This document shows positions 34,696-44,137 of a stretch of 64,000 nt of DNA, in pieces; within the stretch, counting starts at the first letter, position 1, and each line of letters begins with the position of its first letter. The translations under genes were made by a program, and so were the position numbers. This stretch comes from Candidatus Kuenenia stuttgartensis (GTDB lineage: Bacteria; Planctomycetota; Phycisphaerae; Phycisphaerales; SM1A02). The notes under the pieces are model-generated. The model was given only the letters and a program-made list of their open reading frames with translations. It was not told the DNA's origin and made no database searches. Location of the stretch: NCBI GenBank assembly GCA_945902075.1, contig CAMDMA010000001.1, positions 124,001-188,000 on the forward strand, in the 5' to 3' direction.

Positions 34696-36174
34696 ATGAA
34701 GACCACCATCACAATCCTCGCGGCAGCAACGGCCGTGTTCGCAGCGACGGCGACGCTCCACGCACAGGGAATTCCCAAGCGTCCAGAGCAGATCGCCTAC
34801 AAGCCACTCGTATTCAATCCACCGAAGGCAGCCGACTACCGCCATGTTCTCTCGAACGGGATCGTCGTGTTTCTCGCGCCAAGCAACGAACTTCCGCTGA
34901 TCGATCTCTCGATGACTTTCCGCGGGGGTGCATTTCTTGAGCCGACAGACAAGACGGGACTCGCTGCGATGACCGCTGCGCTCCTGCGAACTGGCGGCAC
35001 TGAAAGCATGTCCCCGACTGAAGTCGACGAGCGGCTCGACTTCCTCGCCACCGAGCTTTCAATCAGCGCTGGCCCAACGGTCATCACCGCTTCGTTCGAT
35101 TCGCTGAAGTCGAATTTCGATCAGAGCATGTCGATCTTCATGGACATTCTTCAGCGCCCGCTGTTCGATACTGCGAAGCAGAAGATCGCGATCGATTCGG
35201 CCATTGAGGGGATGAAGCAACGCAACGATGATGCAGGTCCGATCCTCGATCGCGAGTGGAACATCGCGCTTTACGGCGCCGACCACTTCGAAGCGCGCGA
35301 GCCTACGGAAGCATCGATCCGCGCGATTACGAAGGACGACATGGCTGCGTTCGCGAAGAGGGTGCTCAACCCAGCGAATGTGGTCATCGCAGTGAGCGGA
35401 GACTTCGACTCGAAAGAAATGCTTGCAAAGCTTGAGACTGCTCTCGCGGCGTGGCCAAAGGGTGAGCGCATGGCGACCCCGCCGGCGCCGGTTGCAGAAG
35501 TGAAGCCCGGCGTGTTTCACATCGAGAAGGAAATCCCGCAAGGGAAGGTCTATATCGGCGCACGCTCAATGACTCGTGAAGATCCAGACTACTTCGCAGG
35601 ACTCGTGATGAACGAGATCCTCGGCGGTGGAGGCTTTACGAGCCGCATCATGAAGACTGTGCGCTCTGACGAGGGACTCGCTTACTCCGCTGGAAGTTCG
35701 CTCGATGCGGGCGTGTACTACCCGGGCGAATTCCGCGCAGGATTCCAGTCGAAGAGCCCGACTGTGGCACTCGCGATCAAGTTGATTCAGGAAGAATTCC
35801 GCAAGATGCGCGAGAACCCTGTCAGTGCAGAGGAACTCGATGTCGCCAAGAAGTCATTCATCGAAACCTTCCCGCGAGCGTTCGAGTCGAAGCCAGCGAT
35901 GCTCGGCATCTTCGTTTCAGACGAGTGGACGGGCCGAGATACCAGCTACTGGCAGGCATACCGTGACAACGTCTCGAAAGTCACGGCAGCGGATGTTCAG
36001 CGCGTCGCGCAACGCATGCTCGACATGAAGAACATGGCGGTCTTCATCGTTGGTGATTGGGACACGATTCAATCAGGCGATGCAACCAACCGTGCGAAAA
36101 TGGCTGACTTCTTCGATGATCGCGCTGAGGAACTTCCGCTACGCGATCCCATGACGATGCAACCAATGCGCTAA
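34696..36174 (+). CDS. M16 family protein, non-catalytic partner subunit, exported
   Basis: The 492-residue protein has a signal peptide (AAATAVFAATATLHAQ) and an M16 fold throughout (LSNGIVVFLAPSNELPLIDLSMTFRGGAFLEP, VIAVSGDF, NEILGGGGFTSRIMKTVRSDEGLAYSAGS). The position of the zinc motif reads GLAAMTAALLRTGG, so HXXEH is absent. Known two-gene M16 proteases pair an HXXEH subunit with such a subunit bearing an R/Y substrate-binding pair; here the RSDEGLAYS segment fits that role. It is co-transcribed with the preceding gene and ends before a strong terminator. Confidence 0.9.
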   Translation: MKTTITILAAATAVFAATATLHAQGIPKRPEQIAYKPLVFNPPKAADYRHVLSNGIVVFLAPSNELPLIDLSMTFRGGAFLEPTDKTGLAAMTAALLRTGGTESMSPTEVDERLDFLATELSISAGPTVITASFDSLKSNFDQSMSIFMDILQRPLFDTAKQKIAIDSAIEGMKQRNDDAGPILDREWNIALYGADHFEAREPTEASIRAITKDDMAAFAKRVLNPANVVIAVSGDFDSKEMLAKLETALAAWPKGERMATPPAPVAEVKPGVFHIEKEIPQGKVYIGARSMTREDPDYFAGLVMNEILGGGGFTSRIMKTVRSDEGLAYSAGSSLDAGVYYPGEFRAGFQSKSPTVALAIKLIQEEFRKMRENPVSAEELDVAKKSFIETFPRAFESKPAMLGIFVSDEWTGRDTSYWQAYRDNVSKVTAADVQRVAQRMLDMKNMAVFIVGDWDTIQSGDATNRAKMADFFDDRAEELPLRDPMTMQPMR

Positions 36175-36197
36175 GCACTCAGATCGAATTCAAAACA

Positions 36198-36234
36198 GTG
36201 CGGCCCCGGATTGCTCCGGGGCCGCACTTCTTTT
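36198..36234 (+). terminator. Rho-independent terminator of the M16 operon
   Basis: A perfect 12-bp GC-rich stem (GTGCGGCCCCGG with its complement) closed by a 6-nt loop is followed by TTCTTTT. It starts 24 bp after the M16 partner stop codon. Confidence 0.92.
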
Positions 36235-36640
36235 ATCCCCATTTCGAATCACGCAGCACGTGGGCCGTCGTGATCCGCATTGGTCGTAGCGAGCGCAAGT
36301 CGTACCTTTTCGAGGCAGAAACTTGCGCGTTCGAGCGCGTCGAGCGCGTCATGACTGCGCGAGCCGCGCGGAAGATCGCGTACGCAGGTCGGAAAGGGCA
36401 ACGGCCGCGGAGCGTCATCGAACGAGCACTCTTCGATACCACCGATCGGTGACGTTCCAACAAGCCTGAGTCCAGCGAATCCTTGCATCGGGAAAGCCCT
36501 TTCCGGTTTGCCTATCCATGGCAACCTGCTCGAAGAGCATCGGCGAACAGACTCGGTGAGTTTGCTGATGTGTCCGAATTGCCCACGTTTCGCGGAAAGT
36601 GCGCAAGGAATGCGCGATCGAGCGCGATAAGCATTGCGAT
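36235..36640. other. Intergenic region with no convincing gene
   Basis: Two short open frames exist on opposite strands but neither has a recognisable motif, hydrophobic signal or ribosome-binding site. I see no hairpin comparable to the terminator just upstream. Confidence 0.45.
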
Positions 36641-38317
36641 TCAGCTGAGCTCGGCACGAGCAGATCGCCGTGCGAGCATCCAAAGTACGCTCGTCGCCAA
36701 CGCTGCAAGTGCGAGGAAACCGCCGAAAATCGCAGCAGCGCGCATCATGCGCGACGGATCAGCCAAGGTTTCCGCATGTGAGAAGACAGTGCGACCAACT
36801 TCTTGACGCGCGTTGGCGATGCCAACTTTCAGAAGATCACTGCGCCGCTCAGAAAGGCGATTGGCGTCGGTCACGATTCCTGTCGCGACGGCGTCGAGCG
36901 TGGCGGTACTTCGATCGATCCCATTGCCCGTGAGGCTGAGACGAATGGTATCGGCGCTTGATTCGACTGAAAGCCGACTTCCAAGATCGGCAACCAGCGC
37001 ACTGCTCTCCGTATGTGTGCGTCCGCGCTCCGAAAGTCGCGCGGCAACCGCACTGGCGAAGCCATCACTCGCGATAGTAGTGCGCACCCAATCGGCGACA
37101 CCCGCCCCGCTGACCTCGCCAGACTGACGCGCCTCTGGAGCGCGACTCGTCACTTGAAGTTCGACTGTCGTGAGTACTTTTTCCGGAGCGAGTACACCTG
37201 CGACGTGCCACGAAAGCGCTGCGCAAACACTCAACCCAATTGCAGTAAACACCGCGAAACCGAGCGTTCGTGAGCGCTCCGCGCGACGAGCGAGTGATTC
37301 TTCGCTCGAGGTGAGGAGTGCGCGAAGCTCGATGAGCTCCTGCCGCTCGCGGGCGATCTCAGCGCGCTCGCCGATCCCTACGGATAGAATGGTTGCGTTT
37401 TCTGCGACTGTTTCTGACAACATTCGCGGCATCGGTATCGTATGAATTTGCCGAAGTGCCCGAAGTGCGCGTGCACGATGGCGAAGACCCTTGCGAAGTG
37501 CGGCGAGACGATCTTTACGCGTGCGAAGAAATGCTGCGGCTTGCGCGAGTTGCAGAAGTTTCGGCCCGACAAGATGCTGAATGCGCGCCTCAGCAGCACG
37601 AGCGATTTCGATTTCGTCGATGGCGGTGTTGCTCACGCTGGCTTCGGAACCGCTCGGCTCTTCCGCTGCTGCAGCGGCGGCAAACTGCGCCGCAAGCGCA
37701 GATTCAGCCGCGAGCTGCGCTGCGAGATGTCCTTCGATGCGAGCCTCGAGTTCCTGCACACGCGTTGCGTGCTGCTCTGCGAGACGCACGACTGCAGTGA
37801 GCTTTCCCGCAGCCACGGTGAGACCTTCCCGGGCCTCATCGCGCTCGCGTTCAAGCTGCGGAATAACTTCGCGCAATGCGTGAATCTCGTGCTCTTTCTC
37901 CTTTGCTTGCAATTCGAAAGCAATCGCGAGCTCTGATTCAAGCGAGATCCGCGCCGCACGCGCCGAAGCGTCGAGCCGTGCACACTCATCGGCTGCCTGC
38001 TCGGCACGACGCTCTGCATCGGTAACTGCGGAGCGAGATTCCGCGAGCTGCGACTCGAGACGAAGATGCCTTTCGAGGAGTGATGCGCGTTCGTCTTCGA
38101 GAACACGCACCTCTGCCGCTAGGTGCTCCGCTTCGCGTGCGCGTGCCGAATCATCACCTGCCTGCGCGCGAAGTCGGCCGAGCGAGCGCTCCACCTCGTC
38201 AATCAGAGCAAGCACCTCGACGTGACCAAACGACGGGGTCGTCGCGTCGGATGGCACAGCCTCGTACGACGCCAGCGGCGATGCGAATGCGTGATCGGTT
38301 GCGTTGCTCTGCGCCAT
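36641..38317 (-). CDS. Coiled-coil inner-membrane protein with Wzz-like topology
   Basis: This 558-residue protein is not a named family member I recognise. The first about 340 residues are rich in Glu, Ala, Arg and Leu with long heptad stretches (VEVLALIDEVERSLGRL, ESQLAESRSAV), predicting a cytoplasmic coiled coil. Two membrane helices (about 352-375 and 525-548) flank a soluble loop of about 150 residues. This two-helix layout with a periplasmic loop resembles polysaccharide co-polymerases (Wzz), although they lack such an N-terminal coil. It follows murJ in a minus-strand cluster, so an envelope role is plausible. Its ATG has GGAGG about 12 nt upstream. Confidence 0.65.
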   Translation of the reverse strand: MAQSNATDHAFASPLASYEAVPSDATTPSFGHVEVLALIDEVERSLGRLRAQAGDDSARAREAEHLAAEVRVLEDERASLLERHLRLESQLAESRSAVTDAERRAEQAADECARLDASARAARISLESELAIAFELQAKEKEHEIHALREVIPQLERERDEAREGLTVAAGKLTAVVRLAEQHATRVQELEARIEGHLAAQLAAESALAAQFAAAAAAEEPSGSEASVSNTAIDEIEIARAAEARIQHLVGPKLLQLAQAAAFLRTRKDRLAALRKGLRHRARALRALRQIHTIPMPRMLSETVAENATILSVGIGERAEIARERQELIELRALLTSSEESLARRAERSRTLGFAVFTAIGLSVCAALSWHVAGVLAPEKVLTTVELQVTSRAPEARQSGEVSGAGVADWVRTTIASDGFASAVAARLSERGRTHTESSALVADLGSRLSVESSADTIRLSLTGNGIDRSTATLDAVATGIVTDANRLSERRSDLLKVGIANARQEVGRTVFSHAETLADPSRMMRAAAIFGGFLALAALATSVLWMLARRSARAELS

Positions 38318-38427
38318 CTGGGGTACCTACCTCCAGGTTCGCATCGGCAGGATTCGTGGATCGCTGAAGCAGGAATGGGCAAACTCGTGCTTCGCGGACG
38401 TGAAGTACGGAATGTCCGATAGAACAC

Positions 38428-40083
38428 TCAGAGCGTCGATGTCGTGGATCCGCGGCGCAGCACCCATCCGAGTTCCGGCATGCGGAGGAGCGAGCTCATG
38501 AGCGCGAAAACCGCTCCGGCAACAGCAACTTTTGTGACGAGTCCAAGCGCGAGCGAGGCTGTGTCGACAGCCGACGGCAGGAGGCGTCCTACTCCATACG
38601 TCGCCGCTGCCATGACCGCCGTTGCCAACGCGGTGCGCACCCATGCGACGGTGACCTCGTGATCGATGATCCCAGGTACGCGCTTTGAGAGCATTTTTGC
38701 GAGCACAATCGACTGAAGTATCGAGCACAGCGCTGTCGACCAAGCGAGTCCGGCTTCGCGCAGTGGCGTGAAAATCAGCGTGATGTTGAGCGCGAGATTG
38801 AGCGCCACCATGCAGAGTGAAACGAGCACCGGCGTCATCGCTTCTTTTCGCGCGTAGAACGCTCGGGAAAAGACATGGGCCATCTGATAACTCCAGATCG
38901 CGGGAGCGTATCCAATGAGGACCCATGCAACGCGCTCCGTGTCTGCGGCGTCAAACTGGCCGCCTTGAAAGAGCGCGCCAACCGACTCACGTGCCACAAG
39001 CACGAGTCCGGCACTTGCCGGAAGCCCGATGAACACCGTCAAGCGCAGTGCGCGCCGGACGGTGGCGGCGAAAGCGGGAAGATCATTGTTCTGTCGCGCC
39101 AGCAGCGGGAAAATCGCGGTTGCGATCGAGAGACCAAAGACTCCAAGCGGAAACTCATAGAGGCGTTGCGCATAGGAAACGGAGGACATCGCGCCTTCCG
39201 CAAGCGGATACGCAAAGCCGAAAATCGTCGGTCCAATGATGGTCGGCCAACTCGCGATCAACCCATCCACCGCTGTATTGAGTTGAAGCACTCCAAGCCC
39301 GAGCATCATTGGCCCTGCCTGCAACAAGGTCGCGCGCACCGATGCCCATGCTGCGGCATCTGCGAGCACGACTGTCGGCCGCGCGGTGCGAAGCGCAACG
39401 AATGTCCATACGAGCTGCAACACGCCCGCCACAATCACGCTTGCCGCGACTATGCGAATGTGCCACGCCGGATCAAGCGAAGCCCCGAGGACGAACGGAG
39501 CAAAGCCCAGCGTCGCCGCGAGAAAGATCAGATTGAGAATAATTGGGCTGGCCGCCGTCGGACCAAAACGGCCGTGCACTTGGAGCACTGAACCGCCGAC
39601 CGCCACGAGACAAACGAGCGGCATGTACGGAAGCATGATCGCCGTGAGTTCATACGACAGTCGCACATAGCTCACACTCACGCCCGAAATCGGCACTCCA
39701 CCCACACGCATCGCAGGAGTGACGGTGTAGACAACCTCGGGAGATGCAAGCCACATCCACAAAAGACCAAGCTCGCCGAGGAGGACAATCGTCCAGAGAA
39801 GTCCAGCGAGTAGGACCAACACCAGGCCCGCGTAACGGCGCGCATGCTCCCGGTTGTCGCGCACCAGTTCGCCATAGCGCGGGATGAATGCCGATGAGAT
39901 CGCGCCTTCACCGAAGAGTCTTCGGAAAAGATTTGGCAGCACAAACGCGAACATGAACGCGTCGTTGATCGGCCCGACCCCGAACACGCGGGCCATCGAC
40001 GCCTCGCGTGCGAGCCCGGTGACTCGACTGACGAGCGTGAGTACGCCCATCAGTCGCGCGTGGTGTTCGAATCGTTCTGCCAT
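38428..40083 (-). CDS. murJ: MurJ, lipid II flippase
   Basis: The 551-residue protein is polytopic (about 14 helices) and begins with the MurJ signature LTLVSRVTGLAREASMARVFGVGPINDAFMFAFVLPNLFRRLFGEGAISSAFIPRY. Internal features such as LYEFPLGVFGLSIATAIFPLLAR and FYARKEAMTPV also match the family. MurJ flips lipid-linked peptidoglycan precursors across the inner membrane, so this lineage is expected to make a peptidoglycan wall. It lies in a minus-strand run between a small lipoprotein gene and the coiled-coil protein. Confidence 0.95.
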   Translation of the reverse strand: MAERFEHHARLMGVLTLVSRVTGLAREASMARVFGVGPINDAFMFAFVLPNLFRRLFGEGAISSAFIPRYGELVRDNREHARRYAGLVLVLLAGLLWTIVLLGELGLLWMWLASPEVVYTVTPAMRVGGVPISGVSVSYVRLSYELTAIMLPYMPLVCLVAVGGSVLQVHGRFGPTAASPIILNLIFLAATLGFAPFVLGASLDPAWHIRIVAASVIVAGVLQLVWTFVALRTARPTVVLADAAAWASVRATLLQAGPMMLGLGVLQLNTAVDGLIASWPTIIGPTIFGFAYPLAEGAMSSVSYAQRLYEFPLGVFGLSIATAIFPLLARQNNDLPAFAATVRRALRLTVFIGLPASAGLVLVARESVGALFQGGQFDAADTERVAWVLIGYAPAIWSYQMAHVFSRAFYARKEAMTPVLVSLCMVALNLALNITLIFTPLREAGLAWSTALCSILQSIVLAKMLSKRVPGIIDHEVTVAWVRTALATAVMAAATYGVGRLLPSAVDTASLALGLVTKVAVAGAVFALMSSLLRMPELGWVLRRGSTTSTL

Positions 40084-40122
40084 CGGAGTCCGTTCCTGAG
40101 GCTCGATCGCGCGCGCGGCGCG

Positions 40123-40569
40123 TCAGTTTCGGGTGGAAGCTTCAGAGGACGCGACCTCTGCGGCAGTTGGAGGCAGCGCAGCGGTACTGGCGGTCGAAGT
40201 GATCGTGATGAATCCGGATGACATGTCCGGCTCGAGCGCGCGCCGTTGAATTGCGAGTTCGAGTCGACGCGTGTCCTTCGAGAACTCCGCGACGGATCGA
40301 TCAAGGCCTGGATTTTGCGCAACCACAACCCAGCCATTCGACCGATAGCGCTCAACCGTCGATGCGAGCAAATCAGCGGCGTCGTTGCATGGTCCAGCAA
40401 GTACGAATGATCCACCGGATACGGTTCCAGCGCTGCGCCGAATATCCGCGCTTCGAACAGTCTCCATGCCATTCGGAAGCGGAACGTCTGACTCGAGCAG
40501 CATCGCGTTGCTTGAGCAACCGGCGAGCGTGAGAAACGTGGCCGCGAGGGCGCGGTTCTTGAAAGGCAT
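40123..40569 (-). CDS. Small lipoprotein of unknown function
   Basis: The 148-residue protein has a short basic N-terminus and a lipobox LTLAGC with the lipidated Cys at residue 18. The mature part contains FVLAGPCNDAADLLASTVERYRSNGWVVVAQNPGL and a Ser/Thr/Ala-rich tail. No family is recognised. Start choice is firm: TATCCT lies six bases before the ATG, as in other leaderless genes here. It sits 39 bp upstream of murJ, which it probably co-transcribes with. Confidence 0.75.
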   Translation of the reverse strand: MPFKNRALAATFLTLAGCSSNAMLLESDVPLPNGMETVRSADIRRSAGTVSGGSFVLAGPCNDAADLLASTVERYRSNGWVVVAQNPGLDRSVAEFSKDTRRLELAIQRRALEPDMSSGFITITSTASTAALPPTAAEVASSEASTRN

Positions 40570-40575
40570 CCGCGG

Positions 40576-40581
40576 AGGATA
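40576..40581 (-). promoter_or_regulatory. -10-like box for leaderless lipoprotein gene
   Basis: TATCCT on the minus strand, six bases before the ATG at 40569. Confidence 0.45.
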
Positions 40582-40590
40582 CCGCCGCAG

Positions 40591-41856
40591 TCACCTTATC
40601 GCTGCTGCGATAGATTCAGCCGCCATGCGGCCTGCGCGCATCGCGCCGTTGATGGAGGAATCTTCGGTGTGGTCGCCGGCGATGAAGACTCGTGGCCCAA
40701 TTCGGCGACGAAGCCCGCGCGCATCGGATGCTACTCCGAGGAGGTCCTCAGGCCACTGTCGCGGAATCGCATGGCGAATACGCTGGACAGCGAGCAACTC
40801 CCAACCGTCGACGGCGCGCGCGCCGAGCATCTGTCCGACGGTGCGACGCATATCTGCTGCGACATCGGTGGAAAGATCGGGGTTACTCGGGAGTAGCGTG
40901 GTATTGGCGACAAAGAGCCCACGGCCAGCCGGCGCATAGGTCGGCGCGATTGCGCTCATCGCCGCTCCATGATTCAACGACCCACGGCCGGTGCCGTTGA
41001 GAAGAAGCCAACGAGGGAGCGTGTCCGCCTCGGGCGTCGCAAACCACGCGGAGAGCGTGCTGCACCACGCCACATCGGCAACGCCCGGAACGAGTCGCGC
41101 GAGATCCTGCGCGCCTGTTGCAAGGAGAAGCGCGTCGCCAACGACGCGTTCACCGGAAGCGAGCACGACGGCAGCCCCATCGATGCGCGCGGCCGGAGTA
41201 CCAAGCCGCAGACGCGCCGACGGGATCGACGCACCCATCTGACGCGCGATCTCGCCCATGCCTTGTGCAGGCACGCAGGCGAATCCGTCCGCAAACATAC
41301 GAAGGAGAAAATCGAGGCGGCTGGCATCGGTGCGGAGCGTGGTATCGAAAAAGACGCCGCCGAAAAAACTGCGGAAAAAGGTGTCGATCGTGCGCTGCGA
41401 GATTCCTGCTGCACGGAGTCGGTCAAGCGATGTTCCGCGTGACGGACCTGGCTTGTCTGCGGGACCACGAAGTGCTGCGAGCGCGAAGGGAATCATGCGC
41501 AGCGCATCGCGCAGGGGCACGATGCCGCGGGCGACGCCCGTGAGTGCAGCGAGCGGTTCGCGCAGCGGATGCGCGATGGTTGCTGTGCGCTGACCATTCC
41601 ATACGAGAGCACCGGGACGAAAAGCTCGCAATTCAAGCGCGCGGAGATCTAAAAAGCGCGGCCCCTCGGGGTATGCCGAGAGGTACACCTGAAACCCGCG
41701 ATCAATCGTAAATCCATCGATGCGATCACTCGCGACGCGCCCACCAACGCGATCAGACGACTCAATGAGCTCGACGGTGTGACCCCCATCAATGAGCGTG
41801 CGCGCGGCAGAAAGTCCGGCAATTCCAGCTCCGACGATGACAACGTGACGCGACAT
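40591..41856 (-). CDS. FAD-dependent amine oxidase/protoporphyrinogen oxidase-like protein
   Basis: The 421-residue protein starts with a dinucleotide-binding fold ([28 protein letters not shown]) and the following [25 protein letters not shown] typical of the amine oxidase/phytoene desaturase group. The C-terminal FAD-contact motif is [26 protein letters not shown]. This matches a widespread group of NAD(P)-binding FAD proteins often annotated as protoporphyrinogen oxidase-like, with no established substrate. No carotenoid or heme genes lie nearby to decide. TACGCT is found 9 nt before the ATG. Confidence 0.85.
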   Translation of the reverse strand: MSRHVVIVGAGIAGLSAARTLIDGGHTVELIESSDRVGGRVASDRIDGFTIDRGFQVYLSAYPEGPRFLDLRALELRAFRPGALVWNGQRTATIAHPLREPLAALTGVARGIVPLRDALRMIPFALAALRGPADKPGPSRGTSLDRLRAAGISQRTIDTFFRSFFGGVFFDTTLRTDASRLDFLLRMFADGFACVPAQGMGEIARQMGASIPSARLRLGTPAARIDGAAVVLASGERVVGDALLLATGAQDLARLVPGVADVAWCSTLSAWFATPEADTLPRWLLLNGTGRGSLNHGAAMSAIAPTYAPAGRGLFVANTTLLPSNPDLSTDVAADMRRTVGQMLGARAVDGWELLAVQRIRHAIPRQWPEDLLGVASDARGLRRRIGPRVFIAGDHTEDSSINGAMRAGRMAAESIAAAIR

Positions 41857-41880
41857 GGGGCTGACAGCGTAGCGCGGAGT

Positions 41881-42822
41881 TCAAGCACGCGCCGCAGGCA
41901 TGCTGGCCGTCACCGTGCGCGCACAGGCGAGCGAAACAAGAATGCTTGCAACAAAAAAACTTTCTCGGAGCACGACAAAACCCGCGTGGTCGACTGTGAG
42001 TTCGTCGGGGATGGTCGCGCCGAAGCACGCTCGCGTAAAGCCTGCGAAGGCGAACATGAGTGCTGCAGTGACAGCGATCGCAACGATGATGGCGGTCAAG
42101 GCAGCGGAAGCTGGGATGCGCGGTGAGAATTGCCCGAAACGATGCCCCGAAAGTTGCATCGAAAGTTGCGTCGTACGTCTGTACTCGACGATTGTGAGCC
42201 GTTCGAGAAGCACAGTCGCACATGCGACGCCTATGAACCCAGAGAAACCGATTGGGTAAATCGCCGCTGCGAGGCATGCGTGCATTCCATGCGTCGTCGC
42301 CCATGCGTACATGGCGCCGCCGACAACGAGCACCATGACCACGCAGATCGCTGCGGCAAGAAGCCAGTTACGGCCATCCCCATACATTCGTGCATCAACG
42401 ACGACGCGACTTGCAACCGGTGGCCGGAACCGGCGCGCGGCGAAGAGTGCCCCGGCCATCAATACACCGAGCCATCCCGCCGCCATGTCGTAGGCACTGA
42501 AGACGCGACCGAGGATTTCAATCGCTTGGGTGCGTTCATCGATGTACACCCACGCGGCAGCGAACGCAAAACCAACGAGCGGTCTTCCGAGCGGTGCGGC
42601 GTGCATCGCGATCCACCCGAGCATGCCGAAGGCGATGAAATGGACAAACTTGTCGATCATGCCCGCGTCGCCAAACCCCAAGCGCGGCCAATGCGTGGCG
42701 ACGGTGACAGGTACAAGGTAGGCAACCAACACAATTTTCCACGCAACGCGTGCGCGCCGCTCGAGCTCAGCCTGGAGCGCGGCGTCGGTTGCAAGATGGA
42801 GGAGCACGGCGTTTGCGCGCAT
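41881..42822 (-). CDS. VanZ-like membrane protein
   Basis: The 313-residue protein has a VanZ-like domain: DKFVHFIAFGMLGW followed by YIDERTQAIEILGRVFSAYDMAAGWLGV, with the conserved acidic and His residues of the family. Three or four further helices follow, forming an additional unknown membrane part. VanZ gives low-level teicoplanin resistance; most relatives are of unknown function. The ATG at 42822 is used; a TTG two codons earlier (at 42828) would overlap the ParA stop. It follows parA in the same direction. Confidence 0.8.
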   Translation of the reverse strand: MRANAVLLHLATDAALQAELERRARVAWKIVLVAYLVPVTVATHWPRLGFGDAGMIDKFVHFIAFGMLGWIAMHAAPLGRPLVGFAFAAAWVYIDERTQAIEILGRVFSAYDMAAGWLGVLMAGALFAARRFRPPVASRVVVDARMYGDGRNWLLAAAICVVMVLVVGGAMYAWATTHGMHACLAAAIYPIGFSGFIGVACATVLLERLTIVEYRRTTQLSMQLSGHRFGQFSPRIPASAALTAIIVAIAVTAALMFAFAGFTRACFGATIPDELTVDHAGFVVLRESFFVASILVSLACARTVTASMPAARA

Positions 42823-42824
42823 GC

Positions 42825-44090
42825 TCAATTCCCGCGAGATCGCGTCGCTGATCGAAACGGATGATGGCTGTCATCCTGCTCACCTTCATTCGGAGCGGCT
42901 GGCAGATCCGAACTCTCGGTCGACGACGCTCTGACCGGCTTCTTCTTCTCCGTCGCGCCGCGTGGCTCCACGATGGTTTGTACGGGAGACCGGGCTGTCT
43001 CAGCCATCGGTTCGGCAGCACTTGAAGTGGAGGCGCTCTTCGCCTTCGGCTTTGCTGCAACGAGAGCGGAAGCGCCGGGAGATCGCACGGTGGTACCCGC
43101 TGATCTTGTTTCGCCGGTCGCCTCGACCACGGTCGACGCTCGCGCATTTCGGCCAAACGGTGGTGGAGCGCTCGCGGCCTTCAGGGCGGCGGCAGCGGCA
43201 GCGGCGGCAGCAACGGCCGCTGCACGAGCGGCTGCAGCAGCAGTCGGCTTGCCGGCGTGAGCATCGTCGACGCCATGGGCAAGTTCCCAGTCGCGTACGA
43301 AGCGCTCTGCGAGCGCTCGATAGTCAATCGCACCCGGACACCACGGCGCGTAGTCATAAATGGTCTGCCCGAAACTCGGCGCCTCGGCGAGCTTGATATT
43401 GCGACGAATGGCTGGCGTGAACACCTTCGCGCCGTCCCAGGGAAGGCCGCTTCCGAGATGCTCGTCGAAAAATCCGTTCAGTTCACTCACGACCTCGCGG
43501 CTGTGAGAGGTCTGCGTTTCGTGCATGCAGAGCACCACGCCTCCAACTTTGATCGTTGGATTCAGGCCCTGCGAGAGTAACTGCACCGTCTCAAGCAACT
43601 TGGTCAAACCTTGCATTGCAAGGAATTGCGCCTGCATCGGTACAACAACTTCGTCCGCAAGGCAGAGCCCGTTGAGCGTGAGTACGCCGAGGCTCGGCGG
43701 GCAATCGATCAGCACAAAGTCGAATTCATCGCGGATCGCGTTGAAGCGCTCGCGAAGAATGCGGTTTCGATCTGGATGTGACGCGAGCTCGGTTTCGGCT
43801 CCAGCAAGATCCGTCGTTGAGGGAAGGAGCCAGAGATCATCGCGAACCTGCACCATGCAATCGCGCAGCGAAACATCGGGCTCAATAAGCGCGTCATAGG
43901 CGGTACGACCGACGCTCGCGCCATCCACACCGAGATGCAGAGACAGGTGTGCCTGCGGATCAAGATCGACCAACAGCGTGCGCCGTCCAATCGAGGCGAT
44001 CGCTGCGCCGATGTTCACGGTCGAGGTGGTCTTTCCGACCCCGCCCTTCTGGTTGAGAAGTGCGGTAATGCGCGGCGGAATCTGCGACAT
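42825..44090 (-). CDS. ParA/Soj-family ATPase with long Ala-rich C-terminal tail
   Basis: The first 255 residues are a deviant Walker ATPase: ITALLNQKGGVGKTTSTVNIG (deviant Walker A), LLVDLDPQAHLS, FDFVLIDCPPSLGVLTLNGL and RRNIKLAEAPSFGQTIYDYAP. This matches chromosomal ParA/Soj. No parB follows; the gene is instead followed by vanZ-like. After residue 270 comes a disordered tail with a poly-Ala stretch, then Lys/Ser/Pro-rich sequence of about 130 residues, absent from normal ParA. Start at 44090 is supported by TATACT seven bases upstream. It may position another cargo rather than the chromosome (inference). Confidence 0.9.
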   Translation of the reverse strand: MSQIPPRITALLNQKGGVGKTTSTVNIGAAIASIGRRTLLVDLDPQAHLSLHLGVDGASVGRTAYDALIEPDVSLRDCMVQVRDDLWLLPSTTDLAGAETELASHPDRNRILRERFNAIRDEFDFVLIDCPPSLGVLTLNGLCLADEVVVPMQAQFLAMQGLTKLLETVQLLSQGLNPTIKVGGVVLCMHETQTSHSREVVSELNGFFDEHLGSGLPWDGAKVFTPAIRRNIKLAEAPSFGQTIYDYAPWCPGAIDYRALAERFVRDWELAHGVDDAHAGKPTAAAAARAAAVAAAAAAAAALKAASAPPPFGRNARASTVVEATGETRSAGTTVRSPGASALVAAKPKAKSASTSSAAEPMAETARSPVQTIVEPRGATEKKKPVRASSTESSDLPAAPNEGEQDDSHHPFRSATRSRGN

Positions 44091-44097
44091 GCCGGCG

Positions 44098-44103
44098 AGT
44101 ATA
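44098..44103 (-). promoter_or_regulatory. -10 box for leaderless ParA-like gene
   Basis: TATACT, near consensus, lies seven bases before the ATG at 44090. No Shine-Dalgarno sequence is present. Confidence 0.5.
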
Positions 44104-44137
44104 CGGAAAGCCCTCCCGAGAGCCGAGCAGTTCGGGA

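Noticed and set aside
36249-36683. 144-codon minus-strand frame in the gap after the M16 operon
   Set aside because: It overlaps the start of the coiled-coil gene region in another frame, has no ribosome-binding site or motif, and reads Arg/Ser/Cys-rich as chance frames do.
42823-42828. TTG start for the VanZ-like gene overlapping the ParA stop
   Set aside because: It gives a neat TTGA overlap, but an ATG two codons further in is available; no evidence favours TTG strongly.
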